Assembly: GCA_024403855.1 (NCBI GenBank)
Contig: JAKSRC010000017.1
Location: 1 to 33,187 of the forward strand
Origin: Saccharofermentans sp.
Lineage (GTDB): Bacteria; Bacillota; Clostridia; Saccharofermentanales; Saccharofermentanaceae
Direction of reading: 5' to 3'
Length of the DNA: 33,187 nt
In this document: positions 8,485-16,069 of the stretch, one piece after another
Numbering within the stretch: the stretch's first letter is position 1
Layout: each line of letters starts with the position of its first letter
Notes under the pieces: model-generated
Databases searched by the model: none
What the model was told of the DNA's origin: nothing
The model's input: the letters and a program-made list of their open reading frames with translations, nothing else
Position numbers and translations under genes: made by a program

Positions 8485-9955
8485 TGCCATCCTCCAACGG
8501 TATCTTTATTGTTATGTGTGTTCCTTCGTTCTTGTGACTCTTCATCTCGAAGACTTCTTTGTTGTTGTAGAACAGGTCAAGTCTTGTCATAACATTTGTA
8601 ATTCCTACGCCACCTGTCTCAGACGGCTTCTTCTCGTGATTCATTATCTTCGCGATAATCTCTTCATCAGTGCCGATTCCGTTATCACTGACTCTGATGC
8701 AGCAACAATTACCTTCTCTGTAAACTACAAGTGTTACCTTGCCTTCACCCGGCTCTAAGTCCTTAATGCCGTATTTTACAGAGTTCTCAACGAGCGGCTG
8801 GATGATCATGGAAGGTACGATTACATCCAAAAGGCTCTCGTCTATGTCCTTCTCGAAAAGGATCTCTCCGGCAAATCTTACATTCATGATGTAAATATAT
8901 GAATCGACAAGTTCTAACTCCTCACCGAGTCTTACGGTATCGCTGTTCTTCTTTACGTTATATCTGAAGAAGTCAGCCATGTTTCTGATATATTCAACGG
9001 TTCTGTCAGCACCTTCCATCATGGCAAGCTGTGCACCTGCATTGAGCGTGTTGAACAGGAAGTGCGGGTTGATCTGTGACTGCAGATATTTGAGCTGAGC
9101 ATCCTTAAGGTGCGTCTCCATGAGGAGGTTCTTTTCCTTCATCTCACTCTGCGTAATGAGCTGCGTCCTGATACGGGCGATGTAGTCCTTGATGCTTGTA
9201 AGCATCTCGTTAAATGCTCGCGTCACCTTTCCAACTTCATCTTCGGAGTAAACTTCAAGAGGCTCAACATTTTCAGGGCTTTCCTGGGAGATCTCATCAG
9301 CCTTTGCAGAAAGCAATGTAAGAGGTCTTGTAATTGAACTCGTAAGGATAATTATGAGCAATACGTTCATGACTGATGAAACGGCGAAAATAAGAAGGCT
9401 CATGACTTCCGTATATCTCAAAGACTTGGTGAGCGCCATATAGTTTTCAGAGTTCGTTCTGAACTGCTCGTTATTGACCGAATAGATATAAGTGTTGAGG
9501 TAATCTTTGATCTTGCTGCACTCGTTATACTTCTCCGTATATTCGTCGATGTTCCTGCCTCGCTTTGCCTGAATCGCCTCATCGGCAGTCTTCAGATAGG
9601 TCGAGAGCATATTCCTGATATCACGCTCGGAAAGCTTAACGTTATTGTCGGTAACATCATCGTTAAGCTGCCTCATCATGTCATTCATCTTCTGTGAAGA
9701 AGCGTAGTAAAGCTCAAGGTTATCCGTGCCTTTAGTCTCAAGGTAACCTGTAAGTCCAGAATGAAGCTGGTTCAGATTATCTGAAAGCTCATTCAAACTG
9801 ATGTTACTTGAGAATACAGAGTCGATCTTGGCAAGCGCCTGGTTAAGGTTCAGGTAGATGAAGATGTTGACGCCCATCGCAACTAACGATGTCACAAGGA
9901 AAACCGCAACAAGCTTACGGGAGATCTTCATGTTGGCAAAGAAATTAGCCTTCAT
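8477..9955 (-). CDS. yesM: Sensor histidine kinase (LytS/YesM family)
   Basis: This membrane histidine kinase of 492 aa phosphorylates the adjacent regulator. It shows a first membrane segment (about 13-36), an extracellular helical domain (about 37-185), a second membrane segment (about 186-206), a HAMP linker (about 207-260), a His_kinase domain with the phospho-His in LQSQINPHFLFNTLN (His298), and an ATPase domain with an N-box (ENSVKYGI) and a DNGIG box. The extracellular part is helical, without a recognisable ligand fold, which fits a partner protein sensing the sugar. It overlaps the upstream sensor gene by 11 bp with GGGAGG as ribosome site, suggesting balanced production. Confidence 0.93.
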   Translation of the reverse strand: MKANFFANMKISRKLVAVFLVTSLVAMGVNIFIYLNLNQALAKIDSVFSSNISLNELSDNLNQLHSGLTGYLETKGTDNLELYYASSQKMNDMMRQLNDDVTDNNVKLSERDIRNMLSTYLKTADEAIQAKRGRNIDEYTEKYNECSKIKDYLNTYIYSVNNEQFRTNSENYMALTKSLRYTEVMSLLIFAVSSVMNVLLIIILTSSITRPLTLLSAKADEISQESPENVEPLEVYSEDEVGKVTRAFNEMLTSIKDYIARIRTQLITQSEMKEKNLLMETHLKDAQLKYLQSQINPHFLFNTLNAGAQLAMMEGADRTVEYIRNMADFFRYNVKKNSDTVRLGEELELVDSYIYIMNVRFAGEILFEKDIDESLLDVIVPSMIIQPLVENSVKYGIKDLEPGEGKVTLVVYREGNCCCIRVSDNGIGTDEEIIAKIMNHEKKPSETGGVGITNVMTRLDLFYNNKEVFEMKSHKNEGTHITIKIPLEDGNV

Positions 9956-10970
9956 TCTTATCGCCTCCCGCTATGTATGTCGTAAGGTTCTCTTTATTGA
10001 TCAGGATGTAATCGGAGCTCAGATATTCACTGACAAAGCCCGTCTCGATATAGCCGTTAAGTGCATTAACGCACTGCTCTGCAACATAGCGTGACTGGAT
10101 AGAGAAAGTCGCATAAACAGAGCCCTTGTCGATTGCCTTCAGGATAGTGTCGGAATCGTAATATCCCAATACCGTAGTCTTTCCTACAAGGTTCTTATCG
10201 ACGATGCACTGGTATGCACTCTCACTTGTTCGCTCATTAAGGCATATGATGACATCCGGAATCTGCTCCATGTTATCGAGAATCGTCATGACGTCTTCCT
10301 GTGAGGTAAAAGGCGTAGACGTATCTACAACAGAAGATTCAAGTTCGATGCTTCTTCCGACTGCATATTCCTGAATACCTGTACGGATTACGTCATCGTA
10401 ATTACCTTCATCGTTATCTGTGAGAATCAGGACAGATAAGCTGTCTACCTTCTTCTCCTGCGCGATGTGGCCGAGTGCGATTCCGTACTCCTTACCCAGA
10501 CTGTAGTTATTAAGACCGATATAACTCTTACGTGGTGAAGATACACAATCCGACAAAACTGTTACGACGGGAATGCCTTTGGAAGACGCCTTGCGAACAA
10601 GGTCAGCAGTCTCTTCTGAGTTGTCACCTTCAAGGATAATGCCATCTACTTTTGAACTGATGGCGATGTCTATTCTGTCTGCCTTTGAATAGGTCGTAGA
10701 GAGGTTCTGTCCCGTCATCTCAACATAGCAGCCATTCTCCTGGGCATACTCGGAAATCTCTTTGTAAATACGGTTGGAGATCTTACTTTCAGGATCTTCT
10801 GCGATATAGGCATAAAGCCTTGTATATTCAGCATAAGCCTCTTCCTGTACTTCATCGAGGCTCCTGATCATGCTTCTGTAGTAGAACAGTCCTGCTATAG
10901 TCGCGAAAAAAAGAACGAGCACAACGCCCGCCAAAACACTGACTGCAATTCTGTCCTTTGAAATCTTCAT
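9945..10970 (-). CDS. Membrane-anchored periplasmic-binding protein, probable sugar sensor (XylFII-like)
   Basis: The 341-aa product starts with a single hydrophobic segment (about 9-30) and no lipobox Cys, so it is probably anchored by an uncleaved helix. The rest resembles a type I periplasmic-binding protein (ISSKVDGIILEG, KGIPVVTVLSDC, YIGLNNYSLGKEYG, VLILTDNDEG, VLGYYDSDTILKAIDKGSVYATF). First in an operon with a LytS/YesM kinase and a YesN regulator, it matches the arrangement of XylFII-LytS-YesN in Clostridium beijerinckii, where the binding protein senses xylose and acts on the kinase. Ligand identity here is inference. The start has no ribosome site, and a perfect TATAAT lies only 7 nt before the ATG, so the mRNA may be leaderless. 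Confidence 0.88.
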   Translation of the reverse strand: MKISKDRIAVSVLAGVVLVLFFATIAGLFYYRSMIRSLDEVQEEAYAEYTRLYAYIAEDPESKISNRIYKEISEYAQENGCYVEMTGQNLSTTYSKADRIDIAISSKVDGIILEGDNSEETADLVRKASSKGIPVVTVLSDCVSSPRKSYIGLNNYSLGKEYGIALGHIAQEKKVDSLSVLILTDNDEGNYDDVIRTGIQEYAVGRSIELESSVVDTSTPFTSQEDVMTILDNMEQIPDVIICLNERTSESAYQCIVDKNLVGKTTVLGYYDSDTILKAIDKGSVYATFSIQSRYVAEQCVNALNGYIETGFVSEYLSSDYILINKENLTTYIAGGDKNEG

Positions 10971-10977
10971 CCCGCTA

Positions 10978-10983
10978 ATTATA
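10978..10983 (-). promoter_or_regulatory. -10 element TATAAT 7 nt before the start codon (leaderless candidate)
   Basis: The minus strand reads TATAAT-TAGCGGG-ATG. Transcription would normally begin 6-8 nt after the -10, i.e. at or within a base or two of the start codon. The -35 region is weak. Confidence 0.5.
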
Positions 10984-11034
10984 CCTTATAGCCTTTTATT
11001 CGCACACATATAAATGCGCGCGAGAAAAGCATCA

Positions 11035-11052
11035 GGCGGACCGAAGTCCGCC
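11035..11052 (-). terminator. UUCG-loop hairpin after the DUF2130 gene
   Basis: GGCGGAC (11035-11041) and GTCCGCC (11046-11052) form a perfect 7-bp stem. On the minus-strand RNA the loop is the very stable UUCG tetraloop. It is followed by TGATGCTTTTC, a short and delayed T tract, so termination efficiency is uncertain. It sits about 30 nt after the DUF2130 stop codon. Confidence 0.65.
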
Positions 11053-11084
11053 ATAATCTGCCTATGAAATCTGTGATTTGTAAG

Positions 11085-12434
11085 TTACTCTTCTGCTTCC
11101 TGTTCCTTCCTGATATCGTCAAGCATCTGCTTAACAGAAGGAGCATTCTTGGTAAGTCTCTTTACCGAAAGGTCCTCTGCCTTGTTGTTGGCAAGTCTCA
11201 GGTTATTCTCTGAAGACTGGAGGTCCTTCTTGACCTTCTCCAATGTGGCGATTGTCTTATCAATCTCTTCAATAGCTTTCTGGAACTTCTCGGATGCAAG
11301 TCTGTAATTCTTACCGAACGCATCCTTGAATTCCTGCATGTTGCTCTCAAAGTTATAGAGGTCAAGCTGCTGGTTCTTAACGATTGCAAGTTCCTTCTGA
11401 TACATCGTGGAGTTATAAGCGGCATTCCTCAGGAGAGTAATCATGGGGATGAAGAACTGCGGCCTGATTACATACATCTTGGGGTACTTGTAAGATACGT
11501 CAACAATGCCGTTGTTATAAAGCTCGTTATCGCTCTCAAGGAGAGATACGAGGACCGCATATTCGCAGCCTTTCTCTCTTCTGTCCTTGTCGAGTTCCTT
11601 GAAGAAGTCTTCATTCTTGTGCTTGGTAGCAGTAGTCTCCATCTCGTTCTTCATCTCGAACATGATAGAGATAAATTCGATACCGTCGTCAAAATCTCTG
11701 AAGATGAAGTCGCCCTTACTGCCGGATGCGCTGACCTCGTTATCCTTGTCAAAATATGCATTCGGGAAAGCAGACATACGGATGGCATTAAACTGATTCT
11801 GGCAGTGCTGCTCAAGGCTCTCACCTACCATCTTGGTGGACTGACGTGCCTTAAATTCCTTGTACTGCTCAATCTGTTCGTCTTTGAACTTAAGCTGATT
11901 CTTGTAAGCTTCTTCGATGCTCTTCTCCTTAAGTTCGCTCTCATTCTTCTGGTTAACAAGCTGGCTCTTGAGCTTGATAATCTCAGCTTCCTTATCGGCA
12001 AGTTCCTTATCCTTACCGTGGATTGCTTCAGTAACAGCGAGCTTCTTCTCACTGTCGTTCATGACAAGCTGACTCTTAAGCTTCTGAATCTCTGCTTCCT
12101 TGCCGGCAAGCTCTTCGTCCTTACCGTGAAGTGCTTCTGTAACTGCAAGCTTCTTCTCGCTATCACTCATGGCAAGCTGGTTCTTAAGCTCCTGAATCTC
12201 CAACTCCTTATCGGAAATCTGCTTATCCTTGCCGCTTATGGTCTGAGCAAAAGCCTTCTCCTGCTCAGACTTGGCAAGCTTCAACTTATCTTCATTCCTG
12301 GCTTCAAGGTCCTTGGCACGTCTGTGAAGTTCTTCTTCGAAAGCCTCATTCCTTACCTGACCCAAAAGCTCTGCATAACCTGACTCATCAACCTGAAAAA
12401 TCTCTCCACACTTGGGACACTTAATCTCATGCAT
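11085..12434 (-). CDS. DUF2130 coiled-coil protein, putative PD-(D/E)XK-type nuclease
   Basis: The start is taken at ATG 12434 (MHEIKCPKCGEIFQVDESGY), with AGAGG 10 nt upstream; this opening is typical of DUF2130 proteins. The product is about 449 aa. A CPKC knuckle comes first, then a long coiled coil made largely of a 36-residue repeat (unit SQLVMNDSEKKLAVTEAIHG plus GKDKELADKEAEIIKLK; two near-identical copies and a diverged one). The conserved domain follows, with GDFIFRD followed by ISIMFEMKNE, a pattern compatible with a D...ExK nuclease core. A second coiled coil and a charged tail end the protein. The biological role of DUF2130 is unknown, and the nuclease idea rests on this motif and my recollection that the family belongs to the PD-(D/E)XK clan. 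A TATAAT lies about 35 nt upstream of the ATG. Confidence 0.85.
   Translation of the reverse strand: MHEIKCPKCGEIFQVDESGYAELLGQVRNEAFEEELHRRAKDLEARNEDKLKLAKSEQEKAFAQTISGKDKQISDKELEIQELKNQLAMSDSEKKLAVTEALHGKDEELAGKEAEIQKLKSQLVMNDSEKKLAVTEAIHGKDKELADKEAEIIKLKSQLVNQKNESELKEKSIEEAYKNQLKFKDEQIEQYKEFKARQSTKMVGESLEQHCQNQFNAIRMSAFPNAYFDKDNEVSASGSKGDFIFRDFDDGIEFISIMFEMKNEMETTATKHKNEDFFKELDKDRREKGCEYAVLVSLLESDNELYNNGIVDVSYKYPKMYVIRPQFFIPMITLLRNAAYNSTMYQKELAIVKNQQLDLYNFESNMQEFKDAFGKNYRLASEKFQKAIEEIDKTIATLEKVKKDLQSSENNLRLANNKAEDLSVKRLTKNAPSVKQMLDDIRKEQEAEE
11960..12230 (-). repeat. In-frame 108-bp tandem repeat in the DUF2130 coiled coil
   Basis: The coding DNA repeats with a 108-bp period (for example CCTTACCGTG at 12011-12020 and 12119-12128), giving a 36-residue protein repeat. 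Two copies are nearly identical and a third, towards the N-terminus, is diverged. The similarity extends to many third codon positions, suggesting recent duplication by slippage or unequal recombination. Confidence 0.8.
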
Positions 12435-12533
12435 AACACTAATACCTCTCAATCTGATTTTTATGGATCTATTATAATTCATTCCGCATCCCGATATGTG
12501 GACAATAAACGGACTTATCGGACAAATCGCCGT

Positions 12534-13205
12534 TTATCTGTGTCTGTTTTTATAGTCGTCACGAATCTCCTCTAACATCGCATCCGACTGGAATGCTGCG
12601 GCCATCACGTCTCTGGATTCAGCTGCTCTTGCACAGGATACAAGCTTTGACATCATTTGATAGTTGAGCTGTGTTCCCTTTACATCGCACTCATAAGTTA
12701 CTGCGTGATGCTTATCGACACCGAACTGTGATGCTACGCCTACCGCATCCATATTCGCGCCGAGGAAGATGAATTCCCAGCCGTCCTTTTTCTGCTGCTT
12801 TTCGACCATTTTCTTGACCTTGCCGTAGGAATATTCTCTGCTGGAATTCTCCATGCCGTCTGTTGTGATAATGAAGAGTGTCTTTTCCGGAACATCCTCA
12901 GGTCTTGCGTACTTATGGATGTTTTTGATGTGATGGATTGCGCCTCCGACTGCATCAAGAAGTGCTGTAGAACCTCTTACAAAATAGTCCTTATCTGTGA
13001 TGGGCTCAATCTTTTCGAGCGGTACTCTGTCGTGAAGGACTTCGGAGATGTTATCGAAAATGATTGTCGATATCAAAGCTTCTCCCTTTTCGCCCTTCTG
13101 CTTTGCAATCATGGAGTTGTAGCCGCCGATTGTATCGTTCTCAAGGCCACCCATAGAACCGCTGCGGTCCAAAATAAATACGATTTCTGTTAATCCCTTT
13201 CTCAT
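12534..13205 (-). CDS. von Willebrand factor A (VWA) domain protein with intact MIDAS
   Basis: This 223-aa single-domain VWA protein without signal peptide or membrane segment is likely cytoplasmic. The metal-ion-dependent adhesion site is complete: DRSGS (Asp13, Ser15, Ser17), Thr80 in RGSTALLDAVGGA, and Asp116 in TTDGMEN. It resembles stand-alone VWA proteins found near stress-type (Ter-like) genes, which bind a partner through a metal. Ribosome site GAGAGG lies about 9 nt before the ATG. It lies 120 bp after the macro-domain gene and 100 bp before the DUF2130 gene on the same strand. Partner and process are unknown. Confidence 0.88.
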   Translation of the reverse strand: MRKGLTEIVFILDRSGSMGGLENDTIGGYNSMIAKQKGEKGEALISTIIFDNISEVLHDRVPLEKIEPITDKDYFVRGSTALLDAVGGAIHHIKNIHKYARPEDVPEKTLFIITTDGMENSSREYSYGKVKKMVEKQQKKDGWEFIFLGANMDAVGVASQFGVDKHHAVTYECDVKGTQLNYQMMSKLVSCARAAESRDVMAAAFQSDAMLEEIRDDYKNRHR

Positions 13206-13325
13206 TTTCTTTTCCTCTCTTTCCGCTGCACTATCTGCTGCAACTTTGTTGTTGTGGCTTCAGTATATTTGGGAAAGGGATTCGAAAGGTCGCCTGGCAT
13301 GCGACATTTGAAAAGGGGGCTTTTA

Positions 13326-14423
13326 TCAGCCTAAAAGGGGCTGCTCGTGTTCGAACAAAGCGACATTTATCGTCATGATGTCATAGACACTTTCTTCGAT
13401 AAAATACTCGACAATAACGTCAGTCAGATTCGACTTGGAGAGCGCAAATCCGGCCCGGCCGAGAAAATCTCTGGTCTCATCGATGTTGAGTTTTAATGCC
13501 AGCGCAAAAGCAAGTGCCGTGGACTTTTTCGGCTGATAGAATTTGTTGCTCCTGATTTTCGAGAAGAGCTTCCTGTCGACATTTGCGCGCTTATAAACCT
13601 CGACATCTTCATAACCTTTCTCATCGATCATTCGCAAAAGGCTCTCCTGCCACGTGTCAGAGATGTTCTTGACCGCGTCATCCAGAGAACGCTTGGCAGG
13701 TGCAGATCCGAACACCGCTGAAGGCATATAATCTTCCATAGCAGAAGCTTCATAAGGCTTCGGAGCAGGTATTTCCTTTGCCCTGCGAGATTCATCGGAC
13801 TTGAAAGGATTCCTGAATAACCTTCTTCTTTCCTGCCTTTGAACCTGTGGCTCTGCCTGGTAAGAGCACATATACTCTTCGTGAATTTTCTCTACAACAT
13901 AGTTGTCGTTAATGAACTGTTCCACGCCGGCGAAAATCTTGCCCGACATCGAAAACGATTCGTTATCGAAAACAACCAGCGTAATATCCAGATCGTGATC
14001 TGAAAGAAATTCGCTAAATACAGAAGTAGCGATAAGCAGTGCGTCGGTTTTTGGAAAACCATAAACGCCTGTTGCTATAAGGGGAAATGCGATGCTCTCA
14101 AGTTCAAGTTCAATGGCCTTATTAAGGCAACCGAGATAGCATTTACGGACGATTTCCTTCTCGCCACTGTTACCGCCGTTCCAGATGGGACCTACGGTGT
14201 GGAAAATGTATTTGGCATCAAGTGCAAAAGCAGGCGTGACAGCAACATCACCTTCTGCGATAGGGCCGATTTTCTTACGTTCTGCAAGAAGCTCTTCAGC
14301 TCCTGCCGCAAGGTAGATCGCACTGTCCGTTCCGGCCATATATGTCGGCTCAGGATTTGCAGTATTTACGATCGCGTCAGCCTTAATCTTCGTTATGTCG
14401 TTACGTACTATCTTGAAAGCCAT
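13326..14423 (-). CDS. Macro-domain (ADP-ribose-binding) protein with C-terminal helical domain
   Basis: Residues 1 to about 165 form a macro domain (NDITKIKADAIVNTANPEP, the TDSAIYLAAG loop, IFHTVGPIWNGG, ATGVYGFPKTDA). Such domains bind ADP-ribose and often remove it from proteins or nucleic acids. The usual GGGVD loop is replaced by YMAGTDSAI. A charged low-complexity linker (about 190-265) leads to a C-terminal all-helical domain (about 270-365; VYKRANVDRKLFSKIRSNK and KKSTALAFALALKLNIDETR) that looks like an XRE-type helix-turn-helix. I recall this domain in other Firmicutes proteins of unknown role. It may read ADP-ribose state and bind a partner or DNA; that is inference. A TATAAT at 14454-14459 gives a normal leader. 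Confidence 0.87.
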   Translation of the reverse strand: MAFKIVRNDITKIKADAIVNTANPEPTYMAGTDSAIYLAAGAEELLAERKKIGPIAEGDVAVTPAFALDAKYIFHTVGPIWNGGNSGEKEIVRKCYLGCLNKAIELELESIAFPLIATGVYGFPKTDALLIATSVFSEFLSDHDLDITLVVFDNESFSMSGKIFAGVEQFINDNYVVEKIHEEYMCSYQAEPQVQRQERRRLFRNPFKSDESRRAKEIPAPKPYEASAMEDYMPSAVFGSAPAKRSLDDAVKNISDTWQESLLRMIDEKGYEDVEVYKRANVDRKLFSKIRSNKFYQPKKSTALAFALALKLNIDETRDFLGRAGFALSKSNLTDVIVEYFIEESVYDIMTINVALFEHEQPLLG

Positions 14424-14453
14424 ATTGCACCTGTGACAAGAGATTTTTTAAAC

Positions 14454-14459
14454 ATTATA
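14454..14459 (-). promoter_or_regulatory. -10 element of the macro-domain gene
   Basis: The minus strand has a perfect TATAAT about 30 nt before the ATG. A TTGACA lies upstream but only 13 bp away, too close for standard sigma-A spacing. Either the -35 is weak or the promoter is regulated. The leader contains a modest ACAGGTG ribosome site. Confidence 0.5.
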
Positions 14460-14515
14460 TCCCGAGTATGCGTGTCAAAAGCAAATTTCATACATTTTTA
14501 CACAACTTTTGCCCC

Positions 14516-14574
14516 AATCTTAAGCAAATCTTAAGACTTTTGCGTCTATTTTTTAAAAAAGACTGTGCCATAAT
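14516..14574 (+). promoter_or_regulatory. Promoter of the glycosyltransferase gene with 11-bp-phased AATCTTAAG repeats
   Basis: AATCTTAAG occurs at 14516-14524 and again at 14527-14535, exactly 11 bp apart. Downstream is an extended -10, TGC-CATAAT (14566-14574), whose expected start point (about 14581) leaves a leader of only about 12 nt holding GGAG. The repeats lie roughly 46-65 bp upstream of that point, a usual place for an activator. Confidence 0.45.
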
Positions 14575-14592
14575 TGTCGCGGAGATAGAACT

Positions 14593-15903
14593 ATGGAAAC
14601 AATTCGAATTATCAATTACATAATCACAATAATCTTTGCTGTTTGTTATGCTTATCAGTTCCTTTATGTGCCGATTTCACTTTGGTTTCAGCATAAGGAC
14701 GGATGGAGATCCAAGAACGCCAACAAGAATATGGATGACGAGCTCTGCGACAGACATCTTAAGTCCTACGCAGTACTCATAAGCGCCCGCAATGAAGCAG
14801 CGGTCATCGGTCAGCTCATCGACAGCATCAATAACCAGACGTATAAGGGCAAGATCACCACTTTCGTCATGGCAGATAACTGCACCGACAATACTTTCGA
14901 TGTCGCTTCAGATCACGGTGCAATCGTCTATACAAGAAAATCCGCCAAGTATATCGGCAAGGGTTATGCAATCGAGATGCTCTTAAAGAACATCAGACAC
15001 GATTTCCCTATGGGCTTTGACGGTTATTTTGTTTTCGATGCCGATAACATCCTTTCACCTGACTATGTCGAAGAGATGCACAAGTGCCATCTGGCAGGAA
15101 ACGAAGCAATCACTTCCTACCGTGCCACAAAGAACTACGGTGATAACTGGATAAGCGCCGGCTACGGCCTCTGGTTCTTAAGAGAATCAATGTATCTCAA
15201 CTATCCACGCTACAGATTAGGTTCTTCCGCAGCGATTTCCGGCACAGGATTCTTCTTTTCGGGAAGCGTACTCAAGGATATCGGAGGATGGCCTTTCCAC
15301 CTCCTTACAGAGGATATCGAATTTACGATCGACCGTATCTGCAAGGGCCGTAAGATTGCTTTCTGCAGATCAGCGGTTTTCTACGATGAACAGCCTACTT
15401 CCCTGAAGCAGTCCGTTACTCAGCGTATGCGTTGGGCAAGAGGTTATCTGCAGGTTTTCGGCAAATACGGAAAGACCCTTTTAAGCGAGATGTTCCACGG
15501 AAGTTTTGCCGCTTTCGACATGACAATGAACATCATGCCGGCTTTCTTCCTTACTGCCATTTCCATCACATGCAATTTACTGTATGGCATTATCGGTGCC
15601 ATCACAGGCGGCAATATCCTGATTGCTCTCTACTCAATGGGTGAGACGGTATTTAATGCCTGCGCAACGCTTTTCGCGCTTGGTGCGATCACTCTCATCA
15701 CAGAATGGAAGAATATTCACGCAAGTACCGCAAGAAAGATCTTCTCATTATTCACTTTCCCGGTATTCATGCTCACTTATATTCCGATCGCATTTACAGC
15801 ACTCTTTGTAAATCCGGGCTGGAAGCCGATTCAGCACAAGGCAACCACATCTCCGATTACGATGGAAATCGCACACAGGGAAACAAGAAGCAAGATTTCC
15901 TGA
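14593..15903 (+). CDS. Processive family 2 glycosyltransferase, membrane-bound
   Basis: This 436-aa inner-membrane glycosyltransferase has an N-terminal membrane helix (about 5-30), a cytoplasmic GT2 domain, and three or four C-terminal membrane segments. The GT2 signatures are present in order: nucleotide-sugar Asp in MADNCTDNT, the DAD metal site in FVFDADN, the TED catalytic base in LLTEDIEF, and QRMRW. This set is typical of processive enzymes related to cellulose, hyaluronan and poly-GlcNAc synthases. The product is therefore probably an exopolysaccharide or a glycolipid sugar, but the sugar cannot be assigned. No export partner is adjacent. GGAG lies 8 nt before the ATG. It ends one base from the convergent Cys-rich gene. 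Confidence 0.88.
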   Translation: METIRIINYIITIIFAVCYAYQFLYVPISLWFQHKDGWRSKNANKNMDDELCDRHLKSYAVLISARNEAAVIGQLIDSINNQTYKGKITTFVMADNCTDNTFDVASDHGAIVYTRKSAKYIGKGYAIEMLLKNIRHDFPMGFDGYFVFDADNILSPDYVEEMHKCHLAGNEAITSYRATKNYGDNWISAGYGLWFLRESMYLNYPRYRLGSSAAISGTGFFFSGSVLKDIGGWPFHLLTEDIEFTIDRICKGRKIAFCRSAVFYDEQPTSLKQSVTQRMRWARGYLQVFGKYGKTLLSEMFHGSFAAFDMTMNIMPAFFLTAISITCNLLYGIIGAITGGNILIALYSMGETVFNACATLFALGAITLITEWKNIHASTARKIFSLFTFPVFMLTYIPIAFTALFVNPGWKPIQHKATTSPITMEIAHRETRSKIS

Positions 15904-15904
15904 T

Positions 15905-16069
15905 TCACTTACAGTTATTACACTTTTTGCAACAAGAGCAGTCTCCGCAGCAGGATGAACTGCTTTTTTTACGATGGACGGCAAGTACTATTGCGCCAGC
16001 AATTACAGCCGCAATAACTATTGCCAGAATTATATCTACCGGATTTACCGCAATGCCTGAAATAATCAC
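15905..16069 (-). CDS. FeoB-associated Cys-rich membrane protein
   Basis: This 54-aa protein has one hydrophobic helix (PVDIILAIVIAAVIAGAIVLAV) followed by a basic stretch and a Cys cluster (seven Cys in the last 16 residues: CCGDCSCCKKCNNCK). I chose the GTG at 16067-16069: AGGAGG stands 6 nt before it and it overlaps the FeoB stop in a GTGA quartet. Upstream in-frame ATGs lie inside FeoB and lack this site. Small Cys-rich single-helix proteins after feoB are a known family, thought to assist ferrous iron uptake, perhaps by binding iron at the inner membrane face. Confidence 0.85.
   Translation of the reverse strand: MIISGIAVNPVDIILAIVIAAVIAGAIVLAVHRKKSSSSCCGDCSCCKKCNNCK

Noticed and set aside
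11619..12383. Long plus-strand open frame (254 codons) rich in Leu
   Set aside because: It is antisense to the DUF2130 coiled coil; Lys/Glu-rich codons read backwards give Leu/Phe/Ser. No ribosome site or family likeness.
12505..12537. 8-bp inverted repeat ATAAACGG / CCGTTTAT after the VWA gene as a terminator
   Set aside because: No T tract follows on the minus strand and the arms are 17 bases apart; it overlaps the VWA stop and may be incidental.
14454..14480. TTGACA plus TATAAT as a full consensus promoter for the macro gene
   Set aside because: The spacer is only 13 bp, too short for sigma-A; only the -10 was kept.
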